The translations under genes were made by a program, and so were the position numbers. Shown here piece by piece: positions 24,101 through 31,327 of a DNA stretch of 64,000 bases. The stretch is taken from the NCBI GenBank assembly GCA_047639555.1, contig JBLIOE010000001.1:186001-250000 (forward strand), read 5' to 3'. This stretch comes from JAJRXC01 sp047639555. GTDB taxonomy: Bacteria > Actinomycetota > Acidimicrobiia > Acidimicrobiales > Aldehydirespiratoraceae. The notes beneath the pieces are model-generated. The model did not search any database. It had not been told where the DNA came from and worked only from the letters and a program-made list of their open reading frames with translations. Each line of letters begins with the position of its first letter. Position 1 is the first letter of the stretch.

Positions 24101-24304
24101 CTAGCGACGCCGAGCCTTGTGCCAGGCTTCGATGGCGGGGCGCAGCCACAAGCTCGGTCGCCCGCGACCAAGGCTGACCACTGGTCGAGGCATGTCTGGA
24201 TACCGGCGTTGATAGAGGCTCACGCTGTTGGCGTGGGACAGGCCCAGAATCTCGGCGATGCCGCGTGCGTCGGTGAGTTCCTCGGTATTGACCATGGGTG
24301 CCAT
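24101..24304 (-). CDS. Small AlpA/MerR-like DNA-binding protein
   Basis: A 67-aa protein with the helix-turn-helix ELTDARGIAEILGLSHANSV followed by a wing containing YQRRYPDMPRPVVSLGRGRP and a tryptophan-rich end. This is the pattern of excisionase/AlpA-like winged helix proteins that read a DNA site by one short domain. It abuts the F420 enzyme gene and may regulate it. Upstream are two direct copies of TGTCTCTAC (24320-24328 and 24341-24349) with an inverted GTAGAC between them. Confidence 0.7.
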   Translation of the reverse strand: MAPMVNTEELTDARGIAEILGLSHANSVSLYQRRYPDMPRPVVSLGRGRPSLWLRPAIEAWHKARRR

Positions 24305-24352
24305 GTCGTCATCGTACGGTGTCTCTACGTGTAGACATTGCTGTCTCTACTC

Positions 24353-24616
24353 GTGGCCTCTCGGTGTATAAAACGAATTCGGTCAAGCAGTCCGTGCTGG
24401 TGCGGAAGTAGGGCCAAGTACAAGCGATGCCATGGAGCCCGCCGGCTCCTCGGCCGCGACCGCGTGGACCTCGGAACCGTTTCACCCGCGCGTCCGGTGC
24501 CCGATCACAGCACGAGACCGGACTATGTCGAGACTGGTGTCATCACAACACCACGGTCCTTCCAGATCCAAGACGCCGAGTCACTCCCCCGCCTCCGTCA
24601 CGCGTGTCGCGTGGCC
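24353..24616 (+). pseudogene. Truncated SEC-C / methionine aminopeptidase N-terminal fragment
   Basis: The plus strand reads SSPCWCGSRAKYKRCHGA, a SEC-C zinc motif (Cys-x-Cys...Cys-His), then GTVSPARPVPDHSTRPDYV and ESLPRLRHACRVA. That is exactly the N-terminal extension and first helix of actinobacterial SEC-C-type methionine aminopeptidases. The homology stops at about 24616, just inside the 3' end of the convergent RidA gene, and the catalytic domain is missing. There is no good ribosome site; GTG 24353 is the nearest in-frame start. This is a decapitated gene, not a real small protein. Confidence 0.7.
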
Positions 24617-25011
24617 TTCGCGGTTTTCAGAACTTGGGGACGCTGCGCGATCAGTTCGATTTCAATATTCGATCCGAGCGGGAGCGATGCGACGCCGATG
24701 GTGGTGCGTGAGGGGAACGGCTCCGCGAAACGAGTCGCGTACACCGCGTTCATCTCGTCGAAGTCATCCATGTCGGTCAGGAAGACATTCACCTTCTGAA
24801 CGTCGTCCGAGGTCAGGCCTGCCGCGGCGAGCACGCCGAAGAGGTTGTCGAAACACTGATCAGTGCGGCGGCCGACCCCACCTTCCGCGAGTACACCCGT
24901 TGCCGGATCGATCGGCGTCTGGCCCGAGCAAAACACCAGCCCCTGCGCATCAACACCGTGGCTGTAGGGGCCGACCGCGGCGGCCGTTGGGCTAGTGACC
25001 GGCTCGCGCAT
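24598..25011 (-). CDS. RidA/YjgF-family enamine/imine deaminase
   Basis: A 137-aa Rid-family protein that hydrolyses reactive enamine/imine intermediates or acts on related substrates. GPYSHGVDAQGLVFCSGQTP and the C-terminal signature LPLGSNIEIELIA are typical; the arginine normally near residue 105 in RidA appears in the segment FPSRTTIGVASL. ATG 25011 has AAGGA upstream. The last codons overlap the truncated SEC-C/MetAP fragment on the other strand. Confidence 0.87.
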   Translation of the reverse strand: MREPVTSPTAAAVGPYSHGVDAQGLVFCSGQTPIDPATGVLAEGGVGRRTDQCFDNLFGVLAAAGLTSDDVQKVNVFLTDMDDFDEMNAVYATRFAEPFPSRTTIGVASLPLGSNIEIELIAQRPQVLKTAKATRHA

Positions 25012-25030
25012 GGGGTCGTCCTTCTGGGGT

Positions 25031-25130
25031 GGGGTGAGAGAGTCAGCGACTGTTTCCACGTGATCCGGTCGTACTCAATGGCGTAGTCGGGGAACTGGTC
25101 AAGCAGTGCACCGAGCACTACGCCGCATTG
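25031..25130 (-). pseudogene. Cytochrome P450 C-terminal fragment
   Basis: Between RidA and the AHSA1 gene the minus strand reads LGALLDQFPDYAIEYDRITW followed by KQSLTLSP. This matches the segment after the haem-binding cysteine of bacterial P450s, where a helix ending LLxRFPDY is followed by W-x-x-S-L-T-L. Nothing of the haem motif or the rest of the protein remains. The identification rests on one short pattern. Confidence 0.5.
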
Positions 25131-25137
25131 CGGAGAG

Positions 25138-25623
25138 CTAGAGCGAACCGATATGGGCTTCGAGCTTGTCGAAGGCCATGTTCCATCCACTGGCACCAGG
25201 GGAGTCCGCAGGCACGCCGACATGGGTCATGACCATCTTGGTCCGGCCACCCAGATCTTCGAGCTCGACGATGACCTCGGTGAACTCCGGGTGCCCTTCG
25301 GGCATTCCGGCGTCGGCCGGCGACATCACGTTGCCATCGGCATCGGCCATCGCATCGTTGTAAACGAGGCGCTGGTTCTCGACCACTTCGGTGTATTGGC
25401 CCGTGAACCACATCAGCATTGGCCCGTTGGGTGTTTCCATGGCCATACACAGCAGGCGGGTGCCGCCCACTCGCACATCCATCTCTGCGGTGGGAATGCT
25501 CGCGCCCTGCGGGCCATACCAGGCCGCGAAGTGTTCGGGCTCGGTCCACAACTTCCACACCAACTCGACCGAGGCCTCGAGCGTGCGTTCGATTACGACG
25601 GAATTCTGCGCATTGTCAGTCAT
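25138..25623 (-). CDS. AHSA1-type SRPBCC domain protein
   Basis: A 161-aa START-like protein of the AHSA1 family: VIERTLEASVELVWKLWTEP, FAAWYGPQGA, MDVRVGGTRLL and GWNMAFDKLEAHI are all characteristic. Such proteins bind hydrophobic ligands and are usually paired with an ArsR regulator. Here the regulator is reduced to a C-terminal stump whose TGA overlaps this gene's ATG by 8 bp, so this half of the pair is intact while its partner is broken. Confidence 0.85.
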   Translation of the reverse strand: MTDNAQNSVVIERTLEASVELVWKLWTEPEHFAAWYGPQGASIPTAEMDVRVGGTRLLCMAMETPNGPMLMWFTGQYTEVVENQRLVYNDAMADADGNVMSPADAGMPEGHPEFTEVIVELEDLGGRTKMVMTHVGVPADSPGASGWNMAFDKLEAHIGSL

Positions 25624-25780
25624 TGATTTGATTCCCTTTCTGTGTATTTGCGCTCAATTGGGCGAGATAGCCGTCCATACGATCGAAGCTGAGCTCCCCG
25701 ATCGCCCGGTATTGCTCGGCCCAAGCCAAGACTTCACCGTCCACCCAGAGTGTCGAGCGCGGCGAGACCTGGCGCGGACC
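25616..25780 (-). pseudogene. ArsR-family regulator, C-terminal stump
   Basis: The minus strand reads TLWVDGEVLAWAEQYRAIGE, then LSFDRMDGYLAQL, and stops at the TGA at 25616. This is the C-terminal helix typical of ArsR regulators that precede AHSA1 genes (the WLExYRxFWExxFDRLDxYL pattern). The DNA-binding N-terminal part is missing: the sequence upstream is occupied by the start of a serine hydrolase on the other strand. The overlap with the AHSA1 start is the normal operon join, which shows where the old gene lay. Confidence 0.6.
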
Positions 25781-25828
25781 AGGCGCTCTCGCTAACTTGC
25801 CTCTCGCGGGCGAGATGGGAAGCAGAAC

Positions 25829-26992
25829 ATGGCGGAAAACAACGCGGAGAAAACCGCGAGGAGAAAGAGTCAACCGGCGATGTTTAATGGCGCGCCACAA
25901 CACGACGTCTTCCCCCTCCTTCACAACATCTATCCAGTCGCCATTATGGCTCCCGGCACAGACACGTCTCCCTTTCCCGCTGGCCCGCCGATCGACCTGC
26001 CGGCCCACTACGACCACGACGGGTCTCAAGACACCGAGGCTTTTCTCACCGCCACCGACACCGTCGCCCTGTTGGTCCTGCGCGACGGGAGTGTGCGCCA
26101 CGAGTACTACGCACTCACCGGCGGCCCCGACGTGCACTGGATCTCGTGGTCCGTGGCGAAGAGCTTCATCTCTGCCCTCGTTGGCATCGCCATCGACGAC
26201 GGCCACATTTCATCGGTCGAAGATCCGATGACCGACTACATCACCGGTATCGAAGGATCGGCCTACGACGGCGTCCGTATCAAGGATGTGTTGCAGATGT
26301 CGTCGGGCGCCCGTTGGAACGAGGACTACAACGACCCGCACTCAGATATCGCCCGCCTCGGTGCCGCAATGTCTGGTTCCTCAACACTCGCCCGGCTCGT
26401 CGCCGAGATGGTGCCCGAGCACCCGCCCGGCACCCTCTGCCGCTACAACTCAGGCGACACACAAGCGCTCGGCAGCCTCATCGCCGCCGCAACCGGCCGA
26501 CCAATCGCCGACTACACGAGCGAGAAGCTCTTTGCGCCCCTCGGGATCGAAGCAACCGGCTACTGGCTGACCGACAGTGACGGCATGGAGATGGCCTTTG
26601 GTGGGCTCATGCTCACGGCCCGCGACTTCGCAAAACTCGGCGAGTTGTACCGCCTCCGCGGCGTCTGGCACGGCAAGCAGTTGGTTCCCGCGGTCTGGGT
26701 CCGCGACTCAGTCACCGCCGACAGTCCCCACCTCACGGCCGAGGCCAACCTGACCAACGAAGGGATGAACTTTGGCTACGGCTACCAATGGTGGCTCGGC
26801 CCGGGCGAGCGCGGCGACTACTCCGCGATCGGCGTCTACAACCAGTTCGTCTACGTCGACCCCGACACCAACGTGGTAATCGTCAAGCTCTCAGCCAACC
26901 GCGCGTACGGCACGACCACCGACGAGAGCAGCTACCGCGAAGCCGAGACACTGGCCTTCCTTCGCGCGGTCGCCGACCACGTCGCCATCTAA
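25829..26992 (+). CDS. Serine hydrolase of the beta-lactamase (class C/NylB) family
   Basis: A 387-aa hydrolase. The catalytic Ser-x-x-Lys is in SWSVAKSFISALVG and the Tyr-x-Ser in RYNSGDTQALG, and GYGYQWWLG replaces the KTG-like motif region. This pattern is common in 6-aminohexanoate-dimer hydrolase-like and esterase-type members. There is no signal peptide, so it is probably cytoplasmic. ATG 25829 has GGGAAG upstream; ATG 25880 is an alternative. The gene seems to have replaced the head of the divergent ArsR gene. Confidence 0.85.
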   Translation: MAENNAEKTARRKSQPAMFNGAPQHDVFPLLHNIYPVAIMAPGTDTSPFPAGPPIDLPAHYDHDGSQDTEAFLTATDTVALLVLRDGSVRHEYYALTGGPDVHWISWSVAKSFISALVGIAIDDGHISSVEDPMTDYITGIEGSAYDGVRIKDVLQMSSGARWNEDYNDPHSDIARLGAAMSGSSTLARLVAEMVPEHPPGTLCRYNSGDTQALGSLIAAATGRPIADYTSEKLFAPLGIEATGYWLTDSDGMEMAFGGLMLTARDFAKLGELYRLRGVWHGKQLVPAVWVRDSVTADSPHLTAEANLTNEGMNFGYGYQWWLGPGERGDYSAIGVYNQFVYVDPDTNVVIVKLSANRAYGTTTDESSYREAETLAFLRAVADHVAI

Positions 26993-27078
26993 CCTCGGAA
27001 CCAGAACCATGCGACGAACGTCTCAGTGCTACAACCGTCGTTCGTTACCCCCGGCGGCCGACTAGAAGGAACTGTTTC

Positions 27079-27738
27079 ATGAAGATCCCCCTGCTTCGAC
27101 TTGGTGCCACCGCTCTCACCGCTCTCACGCTCACGTCGGCCTGCGGCGCCGATGCCGATACGAGTGTCGGCACAACACCCGACCCCACGACCACCACAAC
27201 AACCGTCGCAGCAAGCCCGGCTGCCGGCTTCTCGCTGGCCGGAACGATCACCCTTCAAGGCGACCAGATCGCCATCCCCCCGAACGCTCAGATGGTCGTG
27301 GCGCTCGACGACACCTCGCTTCTCGATGCTGCTTCGGTCAACATCGCCCAGCAGGTTTATGAGGGTGTCAGCGGTTTCCCACTCGACTACGACCTGACGT
27401 GGGACACAGAACTGGAGGCGGGGAACACCTACTCGGTGTCGGCGACGATCACCGTCGACGACCGTCTCGTGTTCCTGAGCACCACTGCGTTCGATGTACC
27501 CGCAAACGACACGACCATGGACTTCTACGTGATCGCCATTCCTGGCACCGACCATCTCACTGCCGAAGTGCTCGGGATGTCCGAAGACGATGCCCGCGCC
27601 CACATCGAGGCGGCCGGGATGTCCGCCCGAACAATGATGCGCAACGGCGAGGCGTTTGTCGGCACCACCGACTATCGACTGGACCGCGTGAACCTCACGA
27701 TCGAGGACGACGTCGTCACCGAAGCCACAGTCGGCTGA
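27079..27738 (+). CDS. Lipoprotein: YscW/YbaY-like domain plus I78-type C-terminal domain
   Basis: A 219-aa exported lipoprotein with lipobox TSAC (Cys22) and a Thr-rich linker. Residues about 50-155 form a YbaY/YscW-like beta-sandwich (GTITLQGDQIAIPPNAQMVV through TTMDFYVIAIP). Residues about 165-219 (LGMSEDDARAHIEAAGMSAR, then DYRLDRVNLTIEDDVV and TEATVG) look like a peptidase inhibitor I78 or Elafin-like fold. AGAAGGA precedes ATG 27079. It may bind or inhibit a protease at the outer surface of the membrane, but that is inference. Confidence 0.7.
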   Translation: MKIPLLRLGATALTALTLTSACGADADTSVGTTPDPTTTTTTVAASPAAGFSLAGTITLQGDQIAIPPNAQMVVALDDTSLLDAASVNIAQQVYEGVSGFPLDYDLTWDTELEAGNTYSVSATITVDDRLVFLSTTAFDVPANDTTMDFYVIAIPGTDHLTAEVLGMSEDDARAHIEAAGMSARTMMRNGEAFVGTTDYRLDRVNLTIEDDVVTEATVG

Positions 27739-27854
27739 GTTCTGGAACCGACGACACCACCGGGCTCGACGCTGCTGGCCTGCGTCAGCGGGCGAAACCC
27801 ACGAGTTCTTCGTAGTGATCCATCTCGACGGTGGCGGCCAGAACGGTCTGGGGA

Positions 27855-28607
27855 CTAGGCAGAGGGTCTGACGGCGTACTCGTAGTGATGCGATTCGCGG
27901 AACCCGGCCTGGTCGAACAACGCCCGGGATGCAGGATTGGCCACCGCTACCGCGGCAACAAGTTGCTGAGCGCCGAGCGCCGCAGCCTCGATCGCCAAGC
28001 GATCGACCACGGTCCGCGCCGCGCCTTTCCTTCGCCCTTCAGGGCACGTCGCCAGGCATTGCACGCTGCCAAGCCCATCACTCACCACGACTTGGCCCAC
28101 TGAGACGAGGCATCCCTCTGTCCGCCCCGCCACGAACACTGCGGGGTGCGGCGGCCGAAGCAATGTGTCGCGCATGACCGTCGCGCCATGGGCTTCGTCG
28201 GCTCGAGATTCGACGCTTCGGTACACATTGAACCACTCATCGTTCGCACCATCGGCGACGTCGGTCGTTACGCCCCGCCCCGGCGCGGGAACCATTGGAA
28301 GGTCTCGCACCAACACCGCCGTTCGCGCGTGTGAGACGTAACCGCGGGAACGCAGCACGTCCATCACACTGGCTGGCGCCAGCCGGTCCGAGAGCAGAAA
28401 CACCGACGGGATCGCGTGTCGGTCCGCAAACTCTTCGGCCTGCGCGACCGCCGTCTCGATGTTGGTGGTCTCGCCGCGCACCAGCGTGGAGTTCGCCCGT
28501 CGCGTCACCCCACTCGCCGCACGAAACGCCCATTCTTCGAGCTCTTCGTTCACTGCCGCGGGCCATGCCGCCGCGATGAGTTCGTCGAATCGACTCACGT
28601 TGACCAC
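27855..28607 (-). CDS. GNAT-family N-acetyltransferase
   Basis: A 250-aa protein whose C-terminal half has the GNAT acetyl-CoA site: VQCLATCPEGRRKGAARTVV (motif A, R/Q-x-x-G-x-G/A) and VANPASRALFDQAGFRE (motif B). The N-terminal half resembles the degenerate GNAT-like region of proteins such as YobR. GTG 28607 is the start used; no strong ribosome site is visible. It is divergent from a TetR gene 138 bp away. Confidence 0.82.
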   Translation of the reverse strand: MVNVSRFDELIAAAWPAAVNEELEEWAFRAASGVTRRANSTLVRGETTNIETAVAQAEEFADRHAIPSVFLLSDRLAPASVMDVLRSRGYVSHARTAVLVRDLPMVPAPGRGVTTDVADGANDEWFNVYRSVESRADEAHGATVMRDTLLRPPHPAVFVAGRTEGCLVSVGQVVVSDGLGSVQCLATCPEGRRKGAARTVVDRLAIEAAALGAQQLVAAVAVANPASRALFDQAGFRESHHYEYAVRPSA

Positions 28608-28702
28608 AACCCATCTTCCCAGCTTGAGGCACCCGATGCTCCCGATTGTGTCGGCATGACGGGGACCGGTCGGACCGGGCCACGACTTCGCGTTCGGGAG
28701 AC

Positions 28703-28727
28703 TTGAGGAAATCTGTCAATCCCTCAA
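28703..28727. promoter_or_regulatory. Inverted repeat upstream of the TetR gene
   Basis: TTGAGG (28703-28708) and CCTCAA (28722-28727) form an inverted repeat with a 13-bp centre, 18 bp before the TetR ATG at 28746. It is a candidate autoregulatory operator. Confidence 0.45.
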
Positions 28728-28745
28728 TTCTGTTACGCTTGTCAC

Positions 28746-29360
28746 ATGGCGCTCACCTCAGACCCCACTTCCGATGCCGGCGCTTCCAAGGGTGAGCAGA
28801 CGCGAGGAGCGATCCTCCACGCGGCGATCGGGCGGTTCGGTCGCGACGGGTTTCGGGCCACATCGGTGGCCGACATCGCACGCGACGCCGACATCTCGGG
28901 CACTCTCGCTTACAACTACTTCGATAACAAGCGTGGGTTGTTTCTCGCCGCCCTCGATGACGACATCGCAACACTGATCGACACTGGCGTGCGGTCCCTT
29001 CTCGATACCGTCGGTGACGACTCGTGGCGAACCTCGCTCCTCGCCACGCTGCTCGCCGCGCTCGAACATCACCCACTGGCGCGACGAATGCTGGCGGGCC
29101 TCGAGCCCGCCGAAAGCGGCCGGATCTTTGACCTGCCCGCAATGGCGGACCTGCGCCAAGCCGTCGGAGACCGACTGCGGGCCGACCAAGCGATCGGATC
29201 GGTGCGGGCCGATATCGACGCCACGCCCATCGGCAACGGCATCGTCAGCATCTTCGTCTCACTGATGCTTGCCGCAGTGCAGTTTGGCATCGAGAACGGC
29301 GAAGAGAACGCGGCCGACGTCCTCTCTGTCGTGGCCGCCGCGCTCGACCCGCCGGCCTGA
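28746..29360 (+). CDS. TetR-family transcriptional regulator
   Basis: A 204-aa regulator with the DNA-binding domain ATSVADIARDADISGTLAYN followed by YFDNKRGLFLAALDDD. The ligand domain is all-helical with no recognisable specificity. It may control the divergent GNAT gene or the convergent TesB. An inverted repeat lies just upstream. Confidence 0.88.
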   Translation: MALTSDPTSDAGASKGEQTRGAILHAAIGRFGRDGFRATSVADIARDADISGTLAYNYFDNKRGLFLAALDDDIATLIDTGVRSLLDTVGDDSWRTSLLATLLAALEHHPLARRMLAGLEPAESGRIFDLPAMADLRQAVGDRLRADQAIGSVRADIDATPIGNGIVSIFVSLMLAAVQFGIENGEENAADVLSVVAAALDPPA

Positions 29361-29387
29361 TTAAGGACGCTCGCTCAGCCGACCGAG

Positions 29388-30263
29388 CTACTTCTTGCGC
29401 ACGCGATCGGGATCGATCTCGCGCATCACACCTTCTTGAGCAACCGACGCGAGGTGCACGCCGGAGCGGTCATACATCGCACCGCGAGCAAAGCCGCGGG
29501 CTCCCGCGGCACTCGGACTGTCTTGGTGAAAAAGGATCCAGTCGTCGAGACGTACCGGCCGATGAAACCACAGCGCATGGTCGAGGCTGGCAATCATCAC
29601 GGCCGGCCCGTCCGGGCGACGATGCGGTCGATACATGTTGTCGACAAACGCGATGTCGGACGCGTAGGTGACGAGCTGGAGGTGGATGTCCGGATCATCC
29701 GGCACATCGCCGTTGGCCCGAATCCACACGGGGTTGGGTTCGGTACTCGGCTTACCGCTGAACATGCTGAACGGCAAGCCCGAGCGGGTCTCGATCGCCC
29801 GCTCACGCATCATCCAGTCGCGCCGCTCCTCGGGGATCTTGCCCTTCAGTTCTTCGGCGCGATCCGCCCAGGTCGGCAGGGTCTCCGGATCGGCGGCATC
29901 GGGCATCGGGTCCTGATGTTCGTAGCCCTCTTCGTCGGTGTGGAACGAGATCGAGGTGTTGAAGATCGCTTTCCCGTCTTGCAGCGCCACCACTCTTCGG
30001 GTCGAGAACGACTTCCCGTCTCGGATCCGATCGACCGTGTAGGTGACGGGCACCTTGGGGTTGCCGCCCCGCAGGAAATAGCCGTGGAGACTATGAGCCG
30101 AGTGCTCGTCGACGGTGCGTTGGGCCGCCGCCAACGCCTGCGCCGCGACCTGGCCGCCGAAGAGTCGGCCCCAGTCATTTTCCTCATTTTTACCGCGAAA
30201 GATGTCGGCGTCGATCCGCTCAAGGTCAAGGACCTCAAGCAGTTGGTCAAGCGCAGCACTCAT
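29388..30263 (-). CDS. tesB: Acyl-CoA thioesterase II
   Basis: A 291-aa double hot-dog thioesterase that hydrolyses medium- and long-chain acyl-CoAs. NDWGRLFGGQVAAQALAAAQ, the first-domain end KAIFNTSISFH, ASLDHALWFHRPVRLDDW (with the catalytic Asp) and GVHLASVAQEGVMR (the Gln/Glu region) follow E. coli TesB closely. ATG 30263 is preferred to GTG 30272. It is divergent from the SDR gene (93-bp gap). Confidence 0.92.
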   Translation of the reverse strand: MSAALDQLLEVLDLERIDADIFRGKNEENDWGRLFGGQVAAQALAAAQRTVDEHSAHSLHGYFLRGGNPKVPVTYTVDRIRDGKSFSTRRVVALQDGKAIFNTSISFHTDEEGYEHQDPMPDAADPETLPTWADRAEELKGKIPEERRDWMMRERAIETRSGLPFSMFSGKPSTEPNPVWIRANGDVPDDPDIHLQLVTYASDIAFVDNMYRPHRRPDGPAVMIASLDHALWFHRPVRLDDWILFHQDSPSAAGARGFARGAMYDRSGVHLASVAQEGVMREIDPDRVRKK

Positions 30264-30356
30264 GCCTGGCACGGTATCGCTACGGCAAGAACGTCAGTGC
30301 TCGTCGGACTCGTTCGAGATGGCGCCGCTTCCCGGCCCGCGACATAGGGTCGAGCC

Positions 30357-31199
30357 ATGAAGGAACTTACGGGAAAGACCGCCGTCGTCACGGGTGCTGC
30401 CAGCGGAATGGGACGGGCCTTCGCCCACCGATTCGCCCAAGCGGGCATGAACGTCCTGATGTCGGACATCGAAGAACCGCGGCTAGCCGATGCCGTCGAA
30501 GAAGTAGCGGCCCACGGCACGCGCGTGATCAGCGAGATCACCGATGTGGGCAACGCCGAAGCCGTCGACGCTCTTGGCGAGCGCGCGTTCGCCGAGTTCG
30601 GCCAGGTCCACGTGATGTGCAACAACGCCGGAGTCGGGAGCGGCGCTGGCCCGGACTTCATCGACGCGGCCGACTGGAAATGGGTGCTCGATGTCAACCT
30701 GTGGGGCGTGATTCACGGGCACCGCGTGTTCGTGCCTCACATGATCGAACATGGCGAGGGCCACATCGTCAACACCTCCTCGATGGCCGGGCACCTCCCC
30801 GGCCACTCGGCCTACACCGCCAGCAAATGGGCCGTGGTGGGAATTACGCAAGGGCTCTTCCATCAGATGGAACGCGACCAGACCGGTGTGGGCGTGTCGT
30901 GCCTTTGCCCCGGTTTCGTCGACACTGAGATCGTGAACTCCACCCGAAATCGGCCGGAGGAAGCCGCCCCATCCGCGCTCTTCGAACCAACACCCCAGCA
31001 GGACATGGCGTGGCAGTTCATGACCGACATGGTGAAGTCCGGACGACCGCCCGCAGAGGTGGCCGACCTCGTTCACGACGCGATCATCAACAACGATTTC
31101 TGGATCTTTACCGACATGGCATTGGTCGGTGCCCTCAAGGACAAACACGACAGCATCATCGAGAACCGCAACCCGGTCACGAGCCGGTTCGGGATCTAG
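30357..31199 (+). CDS. Short-chain dehydrogenase/reductase
   Basis: A 280-aa Rossmann-fold oxidoreductase with the NAD(P)-binding motif TGAASGMG (12-19), NNAG, the catalytic serine in IVNTSSMAG and the Tyr-x-x-x-Lys pair YTASK. The cofactor is probably NAD or NADP; the Asp in MSDIEE favours NAD(H). The substrate is unknown. Its stop overlaps the end of a possible small gene on the other strand by a few bases. Confidence 0.88.
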   Translation: MKELTGKTAVVTGAASGMGRAFAHRFAQAGMNVLMSDIEEPRLADAVEEVAAHGTRVISEITDVGNAEAVDALGERAFAEFGQVHVMCNNAGVGSGAGPDFIDAADWKWVLDVNLWGVIHGHRVFVPHMIEHGEGHIVNTSSMAGHLPGHSAYTASKWAVVGITQGLFHQMERDQTGVGVSCLCPGFVDTEIVNSTRNRPEEAAPSALFEPTPQQDMAWQFMTDMVKSGRPPAEVADLVHDAIINNDFWIFTDMALVGALKDKHDSIIENRNPVTSRFGI

Positions 31200-31327
31200 C
31201 TGCGAGCCAAGCGCCGGGAACAACAGAATCCGCCGATGCCGACCGCCACGACCAAACGCACCGGTGAAGACGAAGGCCAGAGAAACGCGAGGCCCAGAAC
31301 AACCGCGATCCCGGCGCGGGCGTTCAC
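31196..31327 (-). CDS. Possible 43-aa membrane protein coupled to the arylsulfatase
   Basis: A GTG at 31327 overlaps the TGA of the arylsulfatase as GTGA, the same coupling used elsewhere in this window. The 43-residue product has two hydrophobic stretches (AGIAVVLGLAFLW and VRLVVAVGIGGFCC) and a basic end (SRRLARS). No ribosome site is needed for termination-reinitiation. It overlaps the 3' end of the convergent SDR gene by 4 bp. It is unrecognised and might be chance, but the coupling and hydrophobic pattern are in its favour. Confidence 0.4.
   Translation of the reverse strand: MNARAGIAVVLGLAFLWPSSSPVRLVVAVGIGGFCCSRRLARS

Noticed and set aside
27739..27854. Minus-strand fragment ending VEMDHYEELVGFAR
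   Set aside because: It looks coding-like but is too short for any family assignment.
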